From an uncultured Myxococcales bacterium (GTDB taxonomy: Bacteria > Myxococcota > Myxococcia > Myxococcales > Myxococcaceae): DNA of 46,528 nucleotides. A model generated the notes under the pieces. It did no database searches. It worked only from the letters and a program-made list of their open reading frames with translations, and was not told the origin of the DNA. A program made the translations under genes and the position numbers. This document shows, in pieces, positions 10,826-18,156 of the stretch; position 1 is the stretch's first letter, and each line of letters opens with the position of its first letter. Location: assembly GCA_903911905.1 (NCBI GenBank), contig CAIWFK010000761.1:1-46528 (forward strand), written 5' to 3'.

Positions 10826-11536
10826 GTGCCCGTGACGCACGTGCTGCTGACCGCGCTCTGGGGAGGGCTGATGGCGCTCGAGCGCCGCGCGTTCTTGCAG
10901 GCCATGGTCTCGCGGCCGCTGGTGGCCTCGACGGTGGTGGGCCTGTTGCTCGAGGACATCGGCGCAGGCCTCTTCGTGGGCTTGCTCTTCGAGCTGCTGC
11001 ACCTGGGAGGCGCTTCGCTCGGCGGGTCGCACCCTGATCACGACACGCTGCCCGCGGTGGCCGGTGCCGCGTTCGCCGCGCAGATGGGTGATGCGTCAGG
11101 AACCGATTCGACGGCCGCGATGTGGTCGCTGGCGGTGCTGGTGTGCCTGCCGATGGGCCAGGCGGGCCGCGCGCTCGAGGTGAAGCTCGACGAGCGCGCC
11201 CGCAAGTACTTCGGTCGAGCGGTGTCGGCGGTCGACGCAGGAGACCTGCGCCGGGCCGCGCGCCAGAACCTTCGGGCGATGTGGCCGCAGTTCGTCTTCT
11301 ATGGCCTGCTGTGCGGGCTGGCTGCCGAGCTGGGCACGTTGCTCGCGCCGTTCGAGCAGACCTTGCCCCTGGGCGTGCTGCGCGGCCTGGCCTGGGCCTA
11401 CCCGGCGATGGGCACGGGCGCGGCGGCCATCGCCGTGCGTGGAACCCAGGCACGTCACCGCTTCATCGTGGCAGGGGTGGCGGCGACGGCGGCGTGGGTG
11501 GTGGCGTTCGGCAGTTGGTACCGGGGACAGCCGTGA
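10826..11536 (+). CDS. Mannose/sorbose-family PTS EIIC membrane component
   Basis: A polytopic membrane protein of about 236 residues. Hydrophobic segments alternate with short loops, and the family-like stretches LLEDIGAGLFVGLLFELLHLG and GGSHPDHD support the EIIC-Man/Sor family (usual length about 250). The start is GTG at 10826 or 10832, since no ATG is available. The stop overlaps the EIID start by 4 bp (GTGA). EIIC forms the substrate channel together with EIID. It is divergent from the repeat lipoprotein; the 147-bp space between them shows no clear operator. Confidence 0.82.
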   Translation: MPVTHVLLTALWGGLMALERRAFLQAMVSRPLVASTVVGLLLEDIGAGLFVGLLFELLHLGGASLGGSHPDHDTLPAVAGAAFAAQMGDASGTDSTAAMWSLAVLVCLPMGQAGRALEVKLDERARKYFGRAVSAVDAGDLRRAARQNLRAMWPQFVFYGLLCGLAAELGTLLAPFEQTLPLGVLRGLAWAYPAMGTGAAAIAVRGTQARHRFIVAGVAATAAWVVAFGSWYRGQP

Positions 11537-12282
11537 AGCGCTCGACGCTCTGGCTGGTCTTCCTTCGCAGTCTGTTCATTCAGGCGGGCTTCTCGCCCGA
11601 GGCGCTGCAGACGCTGGGGCTGTTGTACGCGCTCGAACCCGCGCTGGCCGAGTTGTACCCCGACCCGGTGGCTCGGCGTGCGGCGCTGCAGCGGCACCTG
11701 ACGCCGTTCAACACCCACCCGTACGTGGCTTCGGGTCTGGTGGGGGGCATTCTGTTCCACGAGGTGCGCGTCGCTCGCGGTGAGGAACCCGAGACGGCCG
11801 TCATTCATTTCAAGCAGTCGTTGATGGGGCCCCTGGCCGCGTTGGGTGATGGGTTCTTCTGGTTGTCGCTGCGACCGGCGGTGGGTGCGCTGGCGGTGCT
11901 GCTGGTGCCGTTCATTCACGTGTGGGCGGCGGTGGTGTTCTTCGTGGCGTTCAACGTGGTGCACGTGTGGCTGCGCGCGTGGCTGTTCCTGTCGGGGTGG
12001 CGGCTGGGCGACGCGATGGTGGGCCGGCTGCGGGCAGCCCACCTGCCGGTGTGGAGCAATCGGTTGCGCACGCTCGCCGCCGGGTGCGCGGGCATGGTCG
12101 GCGCGTGGCTGGCGGTGCGCTTCGCCGTGCAGGCAGGCGGGCCCATCACGCCGTGGCTGGCGGTCATCGCCGGCGCGGTGGGTGTCGTGACCCTGGTGCT
12201 GGCCGAACGGCGGGTCGCGCCCATCTGGTTGATGTACGGGCTGGCGGCGATGGCGGTGGTGGCGGGCATGGCCCTGGGCTGA
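11533..12282 (+). CDS. Mannose-family PTS EIID membrane component
   Basis: A protein of 249 residues from the GTG at 11533, overlapping EIIC by 4 bp. The N-terminal signature LRSLFIQAGFSPEALQTLG and the central FNTHPYVASG segment are characteristic of EIID of the mannose family, followed by several transmembrane helices. With EIIC it should form the membrane part of a PTS permease. EIIB, the cytoplasmic phosphotransfer domain, is not encoded in the window. The sugar specificity is unknown. Confidence 0.85.
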   Translation: MKRSTLWLVFLRSLFIQAGFSPEALQTLGLLYALEPALAELYPDPVARRAALQRHLTPFNTHPYVASGLVGGILFHEVRVARGEEPETAVIHFKQSLMGPLAALGDGFFWLSLRPAVGALAVLLVPFIHVWAAVVFFVAFNVVHVWLRAWLFLSGWRLGDAMVGRLRAAHLPVWSNRLRTLAAGCAGMVGAWLAVRFAVQAGGPITPWLAVIAGAVGVVTLVLAERRVAPIWLMYGLAAMAVVAGMALG

Positions 12283-12375
12283 TGCGAGCCGAAAGGCGTG
12301 GTTCGTGTGGCTCGCGATGCCGCCCCGCGGGGTCGTCTCCGCTCCTCGATGGTGTCGATCGGGTCTGCACGAGTT

Positions 12376-12464
12376 CACTGAGGGTGCGACCGCGAGGGGC
12401 GCCCCACCGACGGTGCGACTGCGACTGGCGACCTCACCGACGGTGTCCCCGCGATGGATGACCG
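12376..12464. repeat. Imperfect ~30-bp tandem repeats in an intergenic gap
   Basis: The 201-bp gap between EIID and the next gene holds about three degenerate copies of a 29-30-bp unit, starting at 12376, 12405 and 12435. Copies two and three each open with the perfect 11-bp palindrome CACCGACGGTG; the first has CACTGAGGGTG. No gene was recognised in this gap. Confidence 0.6.
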
Positions 12465-12483
12465 AATCACTGCCTGCGGTCGA

Positions 12484-13053
12484 TCACCGGTTGGCCAACA
12501 GACGCCGCGCCGCGAAGCTGCCGACCACACAGCCCGCGGCCAGGGCGACCGAACGTATCGCGACCGACTCGGCGCCGTTCCCTCTCGCCAGTTGCCACAC
12601 GGCGAGGCCGAGCAGCGGGAGCAGCACCGCCAGCAGCGCGAACTGGCGAGCCACGGCCTGGGCCATCGAGTTCGTCGGCGTGCGGTCGTTCCTCACCCGC
12701 ACCAGCACGGCCCCGAGCATGGCGGCCGGCGCGTACGCGTAGATGAAGTCGTCGGTCGGCCCGGCCGCGACGAAGTTCTCGGGGCGCGGCGGCAGCAGCG
12801 TGATGAGCCAGGTCGCCAGCGCGAATGATGCCAACGCCTCGTCGAGCAGTTGGTCCCGGCCCAGGTCGAACGAGAGCGCCCGAATGCCCAGCACGCCGTA
12901 CATCGCTCCCGCTGCGAGCATCACGCCGACCAGGTCGGTCACCGCCGCCGCGCCATCGGTCTGGAACAGGTGCGTTCGAAACGAGATGCGCGCGAGCGCC
13001 AGCACCAGGCCGACGCCGATCGACCACCCCAGAGCCCGGGTCTGCGCACGCAT
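12484..13053 (-). CDS. Hypothetical multi-pass membrane protein
   Basis: A 189-residue protein with about five hydrophobic helices, for example around AVTDLVGVMLAAGAMYGVLG and LLAVLLPLLGLAVWQL. It was not assigned to a family. It is the last of four leftward genes headed by the YghO-like acyltransferase, 66 bp after the Gre-like gene. The start is an ATG at 13053. Confidence 0.6.
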   Translation of the reverse strand: MRAQTRALGWSIGVGLVLALARISFRTHLFQTDGAAAVTDLVGVMLAAGAMYGVLGIRALSFDLGRDQLLDEALASFALATWLITLLPPRPENFVAAGPTDDFIYAYAPAAMLGAVLVRVRNDRTPTNSMAQAVARQFALLAVLLPLLGLAVWQLARGNGAESVAIRSVALAAGCVVGSFAARRLLANR

Positions 13054-13119
13054 CGGCGTGACGCTACGGCCTCTGGCTCCTGCAGGCGACGAAGATTCAG
13101 GTTCCGCTGGGGCCCTGCT

Positions 13120-13572
13120 TCACCCCGCCCAGACGATGTCCCAATCGACCGGCTCGCCCTTCACCATCACCTCGACCTGGTCGCCCACCTTCTTGCCCAG
13201 GAGCGCCTTGCCCAGCGGGGCCCCCGGGGTGACCACCATCAGGAACCCGTCTCCGCCCGGCCCGGTCAGTTCTTCGCCCGCGCCTGCCGGGGCGATGAAG
13301 AGCGTCTTGCCGCCCTCTCCGTCCTCGACCTCGACCAGGGACCCCAGGCCGATGCGGTCGCCCTTCTTCATGGGGGCGGCCTTGAAGTCGGCCACCGCCA
13401 TCCACGCGGCCTGAGCGCGCTCGAGCTGCAGGCGCGTGCCGGTGGCGAGGTTGAGCGCCCGCTGCGCTCCGGTCTTCGCGTCGGTACGGGCGTCTTCGTC
13501 GAAGCGCAGCGCCTGCTCGGAGGCGGTCTTCAGCTTCGAGGTCAACTGGGCGATGAGGAAGGCCTTGTCCAT
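13120..13572 (-). CDS. GreA/GreB C-terminal-domain-like protein
   Basis: A 150-residue protein. The C-terminal half follows the GreA/B FKBP-like pattern: IGLGSLVEVED early, then PGAPLGKALLGKKVGDQVEV, which matches the family's 'SPlGkALlGkkvGD' segment. The N-terminal 70 residues are helical with several acidic positions but are not recognisably the canonical Gre coiled coil. It could be a Gre-type factor acting in the RNA-polymerase secondary channel, or an Rnk-like relative. The start ATG at 13572 begins MDKAFLIAQL; an upstream start adds an unlikely extension. A second protein of this kind lies at 27678-28157. Confidence 0.72.
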   Translation of the reverse strand: MDKAFLIAQLTSKLKTASEQALRFDEDARTDAKTGAQRALNLATGTRLQLERAQAAWMAVADFKAAPMKKGDRIGLGSLVEVEDGEGGKTLFIAPAGAGEELTGPGGDGFLMVVTPGAPLGKALLGKKVGDQVEVMVKGEPVDWDIVWAG

Positions 13573-13626
13573 GGCCGCGAACGGTAGGGCCGCCGCGCTG
13601 TGGGGCAAGATTTTGCCCGACCTCGC

Positions 13627-14340
13627 TCAGCCCTCGTCGCGTTCCTGCTGCCACAGCTCTCGCAGCAACAGGGTGCGGCGCACCAGCGGCCCGAACCCGA
13701 CCGCCAGGAGCACCATGCCCAGGAAGACGCCGAAGATCGCATTGGCCCGCCGTGGTGCCCGGTTCTGCTCGAGCACCACCGCGCCTTCGCGAGTGATGAG
13801 GTTCAGCGCCTTGCGCGACGCGAGCGACGCGACCGGTTCGACGTAGCCGGTCAGTTCAGCCGGCTCGAGCTTGCTGGCCAGCTCGTCGCGGTGCGCGTCG
13901 ATGAAGGTGTCGACCTGCTCGGCCGGCTGCCGCGCCAGGTCGTCGACCAGCCCCAGCAACCCCGCCTCGGTGGTGGCCACCACCGCGCGCGGCGGCACTT
14001 CGCGCTCGGCAGTGGCCGAGACCGGAATGAACAGCTCGAGCGTGCGCGGGGCCACGCCGCCGTCGACGGGGGTGGCGCCCACACCCCGCCAGTTTCGCGA
14101 GGCCGCCGAGGCCAGGTCGAGCCGGCACCCCCGCAACGTCACCCACCGGGCCTCGAGCGGGTGGCCCAGCCAGTGCGCACATTCCATCGAGCGCGGGCCC
14201 TCGAAGGCCGCCCGGGCATCGGTGGCGCTCATCGAAATCAGGCCCAGCCCCACCGCCATGAGCAGCAGCGACGTGGCCAGCGCGCTCAAGCCTCCGTCTT
14301 CGAACACCACTCGCGTGAACGCCGACACGCGCGGCATCAT
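13627..14340 (-). CDS. Hypothetical membrane-anchored protein with two terminal TM helices
   Basis: A 237-residue protein with one hydrophobic helix near residues 18-37 and another near 203-222 (FGVFLGMVLLAVGFGPLV). The middle portion of about 165 residues is likely periplasmic and contains two Cys. It was not assigned to any known family. It starts 3 bp after the stop of the YghO-like acyltransferase gene, so the two are probably co-transcribed and perhaps functionally linked. ATG at 14340 or 14337. Confidence 0.6.
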   Translation of the reverse strand: MMPRVSAFTRVVFEDGGLSALATSLLLMAVGLGLISMSATDARAAFEGPRSMECAHWLGHPLEARWVTLRGCRLDLASAASRNWRGVGATPVDGGVAPRTLELFIPVSATAEREVPPRAVVATTEAGLLGLVDDLARQPAEQVDTFIDAHRDELASKLEPAELTGYVEPVASLASRKALNLITREGAVVLEQNRAPRRANAIFGVFLGMVLLAVGFGPLVRRTLLLRELWQQERDEG

Positions 14341-14343
14341 GAC

Positions 14344-15531
14344 TCAACCGGCCAGCGGGCGCTCGAAGATGCGGTAGGTCTTGATGCGTTGGGCGCCAGT
14401 GGTCTGGATGGTGCGGTTGATCAACTTGTCGTCTTCGACCACCCAGCCCAGCTCGGCGCCGACGTAGCCGAGGGCCTTCGCCTTGAGGAAGATCTCCTGG
14501 GTCAGCAGCGCGTCGATGCCGCGCCGCCGCCACCCGTCCTTGATGCCGAAGAGCAGCCCACGCAGCCGGTCGATGCTCCGCGCCGCCCACAGCATCTTCG
14601 CCAGCCCGAAGGGGAAGAGGTACCCGCCGGCCGCGCGCTGGGCGATGTTGGTGTCGGGCACCACGATGCCGAAGGCGATGGCTTCGCCGTCGGCCTCGGC
14701 GATGAGCGAGAGCTCGGGCCGCAGCAGGATGATTGGGCGAAGCCGCTGCACCAGCGCGGTGAACTCGGCCTCGCTCATCGGCGCGAAGCCGAAGCCGGGC
14801 TTGAGCATGGCCTCGTAGATGCCCTTGATGCGGCGAATTTCGCTCTCGGGGTTGGCGGTGTCGACGCGGCGCACGCGCACCCGCCCGCTCAACCGCACCC
14901 GCTCGGCCAATCGCACCACCTTGTCGGGCAGACCCTGGCTGGTCAGCAATTCGTAGCTGAAGAGGTCTCGCGAGCGGGTGAAGCCATTGGCCTCGAAGAG
15001 CCGGGCGTAATAGCGGGGGTTGTACGGCATCATCATCGATGGGGGTCGCTCGAAGCCGTCGATGAGCACCCCGCAGTCGTGGTGGAAGGCCAGGTTCACC
15101 GGGCCGATGACCCGGCGCATGTGGCGCGCTTCGAGCCAGGCCGCGGCAGCCGAGAAGAGCGCCGAGGCGAGGCCGGGGTCGTTCTGTGACTCGAAGAGCC
15201 CCACCACGCCGTCGCTGGTGCCGTGAAAGCGGTTGTACCGCTCGTCGATCACCGCGGCGATGCGGCCGACCACCCGGCCATGGCGGCGGGCGATGAAGGT
15301 GGCGATTCGGGCCTGCTCGAAGAAGGGGTTGGTGCGGGGGTCGAGGAAGTCGCGGCGCTCGGCCACGATGGGGGGCACGAAGTTCGGGTCGCCCGCGTAA
15401 TGATCGAGCTGGAAGCGGATGAATTCGTCACGAGCCCGCGGACTGGTGACCTCTTCGATGATCACGTCGTTCGCCCTGGCAGCGAAGCGCGGGGTTTCGA
15501 CCGGAGTAGCCGTACGAGCGCGCCTGGGCAT
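14344..15531 (-). CDS. YghO-like GNAT-fold acyltransferase (candidate lipid N-acyltransferase)
   Basis: A 395-residue protein resembling the YghO group of GNAT-fold proteins. The diagnostic run includes FIARRHGRVVGRIAA, then GLFES, a GPVN motif, LIDGFERPPSMMMPYNP and a YY-LFEANGF segment, with a second GNAT-like half containing GIVVPDTN. GNAT-fold proteins include the bacterial ceramide synthase described in Caulobacter; whether this gene is an orthologue was not tested. It is divergent from the FAAL-PKS operon across a 383-bp control region, which suggests a shared function, possibly N-acylating the amino-lipid made there. The start is set at the ATG at 15531 because the upstream 22 residues are basic and unlike the family. 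The family call is good; the substrate is inference. Confidence 0.7.
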   Translation of the reverse strand: MPRRARTATPVETPRFAARANDVIIEEVTSPRARDEFIRFQLDHYAGDPNFVPPIVAERRDFLDPRTNPFFEQARIATFIARRHGRVVGRIAAVIDERYNRFHGTSDGVVGLFESQNDPGLASALFSAAAAWLEARHMRRVIGPVNLAFHHDCGVLIDGFERPPSMMMPYNPRYYARLFEANGFTRSRDLFSYELLTSQGLPDKVVRLAERVRLSGRVRVRRVDTANPESEIRRIKGIYEAMLKPGFGFAPMSEAEFTALVQRLRPIILLRPELSLIAEADGEAIAFGIVVPDTNIAQRAAGGYLFPFGLAKMLWAARSIDRLRGLLFGIKDGWRRRGIDALLTQEIFLKAKALGYVGAELGWVVEDDKLINRTIQTTGAQRIKTYRIFERPLAG

Positions 15532-15914
15532 CGCGCGGTTTCTAGGGAAGCCACCTGGGGTCGTCAATTCGAGCAAGAACCGGCGCAGTCGACGCACGAA
15601 GCTTCAAGGGCCTGGAAAACGAAGCCTTCACCAGGCGAGTCCGATCGCCGTTCGGGGAGCCGTCTCCGGAGTGAATAATGAGCAATATATGGCTCACTTT
15701 TGAACCATTTCAGGTGCGTTGCGAGCTGCGCACTCGACCCATGAACATGGCTCAAGCCTTTGAATTCAATGCGTCATTACTGCGTCAATTGACCTCGGTC
15801 TTTTGTCTCGAGAATTCGAAACATGACGGTGACGGACCGGTCGCTTGCTTGACCCTCCGGCAACCAACCTTCTAGAGAGCCGACGCGTCCCGTCGCCCAT
15901 TCGAAAGGAAGACC
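15532..15914. promoter_or_regulatory. Divergent control region of acyltransferase and FAAL-PKS operon
   Basis: A 383-bp non-coding stretch, clearly richer in A and T than its surroundings between about 15640 and 15840. It holds an imperfect operator-like inverted repeat at 15679-15696 (TGAGC, 8-nt spacer, GCTCA), a 10-bp perfect palindrome at 15760-15769, and a direct repeat at 15770-15787. TTGACC at 15789-15794 resembles a -35 box but no good -10 box was found. A possible 65-codon ORF (15678-15875) is not supported. The FAAL gene has AAGGAAG at 15905-15911 as its ribosome site. Confidence 0.6.
15770..15787. promoter_or_regulatory. Direct repeat TGCGTCA with 11-bp period
   Basis: Two exact copies of TGCGTCA at 15770-15776 and 15781-15787, one helical turn apart, immediately after the palindrome TTGAATTCAA (15760-15769). 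The spacing fits tandem binding of a regulator on one DNA face. The identity of the regulator is unknown. Confidence 0.45.
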
Positions 15915-17807
15915 ATGCCGCAGGTGTTCAACTTCCCCACCCTGGTTGCCGCGCTCGACGCTTGCCATGGCTGGACCGACAAGGGCTTCAGCTTCCTCGA
16001 CCGCGACCAGAAGGATCAGTTCTTCAGCTTCGAGCAGCTGCGCAGCGAGGCCATGCGGCGCTCCGCGCACTTCCGCTCGCACGGCCTCAAGCAGGGTGAC
16101 CGCATCGCGATGGTCATTCCCGATGGCGAGGACTTCGTGCCCACCTTCCTGGGCGCGGTGTGGGCCGGCCTGGTGCCGGTGCCCCTGTACCCGCCGCTGT
16201 CGCTGGGCAAGCTCGACAGCTACCTCGACACCATGGTCTCGATTCTGGTGCGGGCCAAGCCCACGCACCTGGTGACGATGGGCAAGCTGCAGCAGGTGCT
16301 CTGGAGCGGGCTGGCGAAGGTGCCCTCGCTCAAGGGCGTCATCACCACCGAAGAGCTCAAGACGCCCGCCCCCGAGGGCCTTTCGCAGGACGCGGCGGTG
16401 GTGAAGGAAGACGACGTGTGCTTCCTGCAGTTCACCTCGGGCTCGACTTCGACCCCCAAGGGTGTGGCGGTGACCCACGGCAACCTGCGGGCGAACGCCT
16501 GGGCCATCATGCGCGACGGGCTCGAGACCGACACCGAGGTCGATCGCGGCGTGTCGTGGCTGCCGCTCTACCACGACATGGGGCTCATCGGCTTCGTCAT
16601 CGCCCCCATCTTCCACCGCGTGCAGGTGACCTTCATTCCCACCATGACGTTCGTGCGCAAGCCGACCTTGTGGATGGAGACCATCAACCGCACCCGCGCC
16701 ACCATCACCTTCGCGCCGAACTTCGCGTACGCGCTGACGGTCAAGCGCACCAAGCCCGAGCAGTTGGCCAGCTGGGACCTCTCGTGCATGCGCCACTTCG
16801 GCTGCGGCGCCGAGCCCATCAACCCCACCACCATGCGCGCGTTCGTCGACACCTTCGCCAAGGCGAAGCTCAAGCCGACGACCCTGCTGCCTTGCTACGG
16901 CATGGCCGAGGCCACGCTGGCCATCAGCTTCATCGGGGTCGACGAGACGCTCTCGACCGACGTCATCGACGCCGACGCGTACCAGCAGCACCGGCGCGCC
17001 GACCCGGTCAGCGTCGAGAAGCTGACGGGCGGCAAGGCGCAGGAATTCGTGTGCTGCGGCAAGACCTTCCCCAACCACGAGGTCGCGGTGTTCGACGACC
17101 TGGGCAAGCGCCTGGGCGATCGCCACGTCGGTGAGCTGTGCGTGCGCGGACCTTCGGTGGCCAGCGGGTACTACCTGGACCCCGAGGCCACCGAGCGAAC
17201 CTTCGGCGGCGGGTGGCTCAAGACCGGTGACTACGGCTACCTGGTGAACGGCAACGTCTACATCACGGGCCGCAAGAAGGACCTCATCATCATCAACGGG
17301 CGCAACTACGACCCGCAGCGCATCGAGTGGCTGGTCGACGACCTGCCCGAGGTTCGCAAGGGCAGCACGGTGGCCTTCTCGCGGCCGGGCGCGGGCAGCG
17401 AAGAGCTGATCGTCGTGCTCGAGGGCCGCACCCAGAACCCCGAAGCGCTCAAGGAACTGGTGCGCGGCGTGGTCACCGAGCAGACGCAGCTCATCGCCGC
17501 CGACGTGGTGGTCTGCCCCGTGGGCTCGCTGCCCAAGACCTCGAGCGGCAAGCTGCAGCGCGCGAAGACCCGCCAGCAGTACCTGGACGGCACCGTCGGC
17601 CAGGAAGGCAACCGCTCGCTGGGCTCGAACGGCGAGAAGCTGGTCGTCGCCCGTCACGTCGCGCGCTCGCTCATCGGCCGCGCGCAGCACCGCGCCAAGC
17701 GCGTGGTCGAACACACCCTCGAAATTCGCTCGGTCTCGGGCGCGCTCGAGAAGCTCCGTCTGGCCGGCAACTACGCACAGAAGCGCGTGTCGTCGCTGCT
17801 CGGCTGA
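15915..17807 (+). CDS. Fatty acyl-AMP ligase (FAAL) loading the PKS operon's ACP
   Basis: A 630-residue adenylate-forming enzyme. It carries FTSGSTSTPKG (173-183), WLPLYHDMGLIG, the FAAL-typical block PTLWMETINRTRAT, YGMAEATL, TGDYGYL, GRKKDLIIINGRNYDP and the catalytic lysine K546 in PKTSSGK. The long N-domain and YHDMGLIG motif mark the FAAL subgroup, which makes acyl-AMP from free fatty acid and passes it to an acyl carrier protein instead of CoA. The gene for a free ACP starts 39 bp downstream, the obvious acceptor. A basic C-terminal tail of about 60 residues is extra. It is the first gene of the operon and sets the starter acyl chain. Chain length is not predictable. Confidence 0.93.
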   Translation: MPQVFNFPTLVAALDACHGWTDKGFSFLDRDQKDQFFSFEQLRSEAMRRSAHFRSHGLKQGDRIAMVIPDGEDFVPTFLGAVWAGLVPVPLYPPLSLGKLDSYLDTMVSILVRAKPTHLVTMGKLQQVLWSGLAKVPSLKGVITTEELKTPAPEGLSQDAAVVKEDDVCFLQFTSGSTSTPKGVAVTHGNLRANAWAIMRDGLETDTEVDRGVSWLPLYHDMGLIGFVIAPIFHRVQVTFIPTMTFVRKPTLWMETINRTRATITFAPNFAYALTVKRTKPEQLASWDLSCMRHFGCGAEPINPTTMRAFVDTFAKAKLKPTTLLPCYGMAEATLAISFIGVDETLSTDVIDADAYQQHRRADPVSVEKLTGGKAQEFVCCGKTFPNHEVAVFDDLGKRLGDRHVGELCVRGPSVASGYYLDPEATERTFGGGWLKTGDYGYLVNGNVYITGRKKDLIIINGRNYDPQRIEWLVDDLPEVRKGSTVAFSRPGAGSEELIVVLEGRTQNPEALKELVRGVVTEQTQLIAADVVVCPVGSLPKTSSGKLQRAKTRQQYLDGTVGQEGNRSLGSNGEKLVVARHVARSLIGRAQHRAKRVVEHTLEIRSVSGALEKLRLAGNYAQKRVSSLLG

Positions 17808-17846
17808 TTCCCACCCACCCACCGCAGCAAGGAAACGAAACCGACC

Positions 17847-18107
17847 ATGGCTACCGTCAACGTCACCCAGCTCTTCGCGCAGGCCGCTCTCGAAGTGAAC
17901 GGCAAGAAGCTCGAGAACCTCACCCAGAACACCGTCATCTCGAAGCTCGGCCTCGACTCGGTCGCGGTCATGGAGCTGGTCAGCTTCTTCGAAGAGAAGC
18001 TCAACATTCGCATGCCCGACGAAGAGCTGGCCAAGGTGCAGACCCTGGGTGACCTGGGCGGCCTGGTCAAGCGCCTGGTGCCCGCGGGCACCGAAGTCAC
18101 GTTCTGA
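17847..18107 (+). CDS. Free-standing acyl carrier protein
   Basis: An 86-residue carrier protein with the phosphopantetheine site LGLDS (Ser38) followed by VAVMELVSFFEEKL, a typical helix-II recognition face. It lies between the FAAL and PKS genes and is expected to carry the acyl chain delivered by the FAAL to the ketosynthase. ACP-FAAL pairs also feed the alpha-oxoamine synthase in bacterial sphingolipid loci, so direct delivery to the AOS domain cannot be excluded. Its activation needs a phosphopantetheinyl transferase encoded elsewhere. Confidence 0.93.
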   Translation: MATVNVTQLFAQAALEVNGKKLENLTQNTVISKLGLDSVAVMELVSFFEEKLNIRMPDEELAKVQTLGDLGGLVKRLVPAGTEVTF

Positions 18108-18156
18108 AGAGAAGCGCAGCACCGTCGGGCAGGTCCTTCCCCCGTGTGAGGTCGCC

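Noticed and set aside
15678-15875. 65-codon plus-strand ORF in the control region
   Set aside because: No ribosome site or recognisable features, and it overlaps the operator-like elements.
18049-18156. Upstream GTG start for the PKS
   Set aside because: It overlaps the ACP coding region, and the 36 extra residues are Arg/Ser-rich without similarity; GTG 18157 has a ribosome site.
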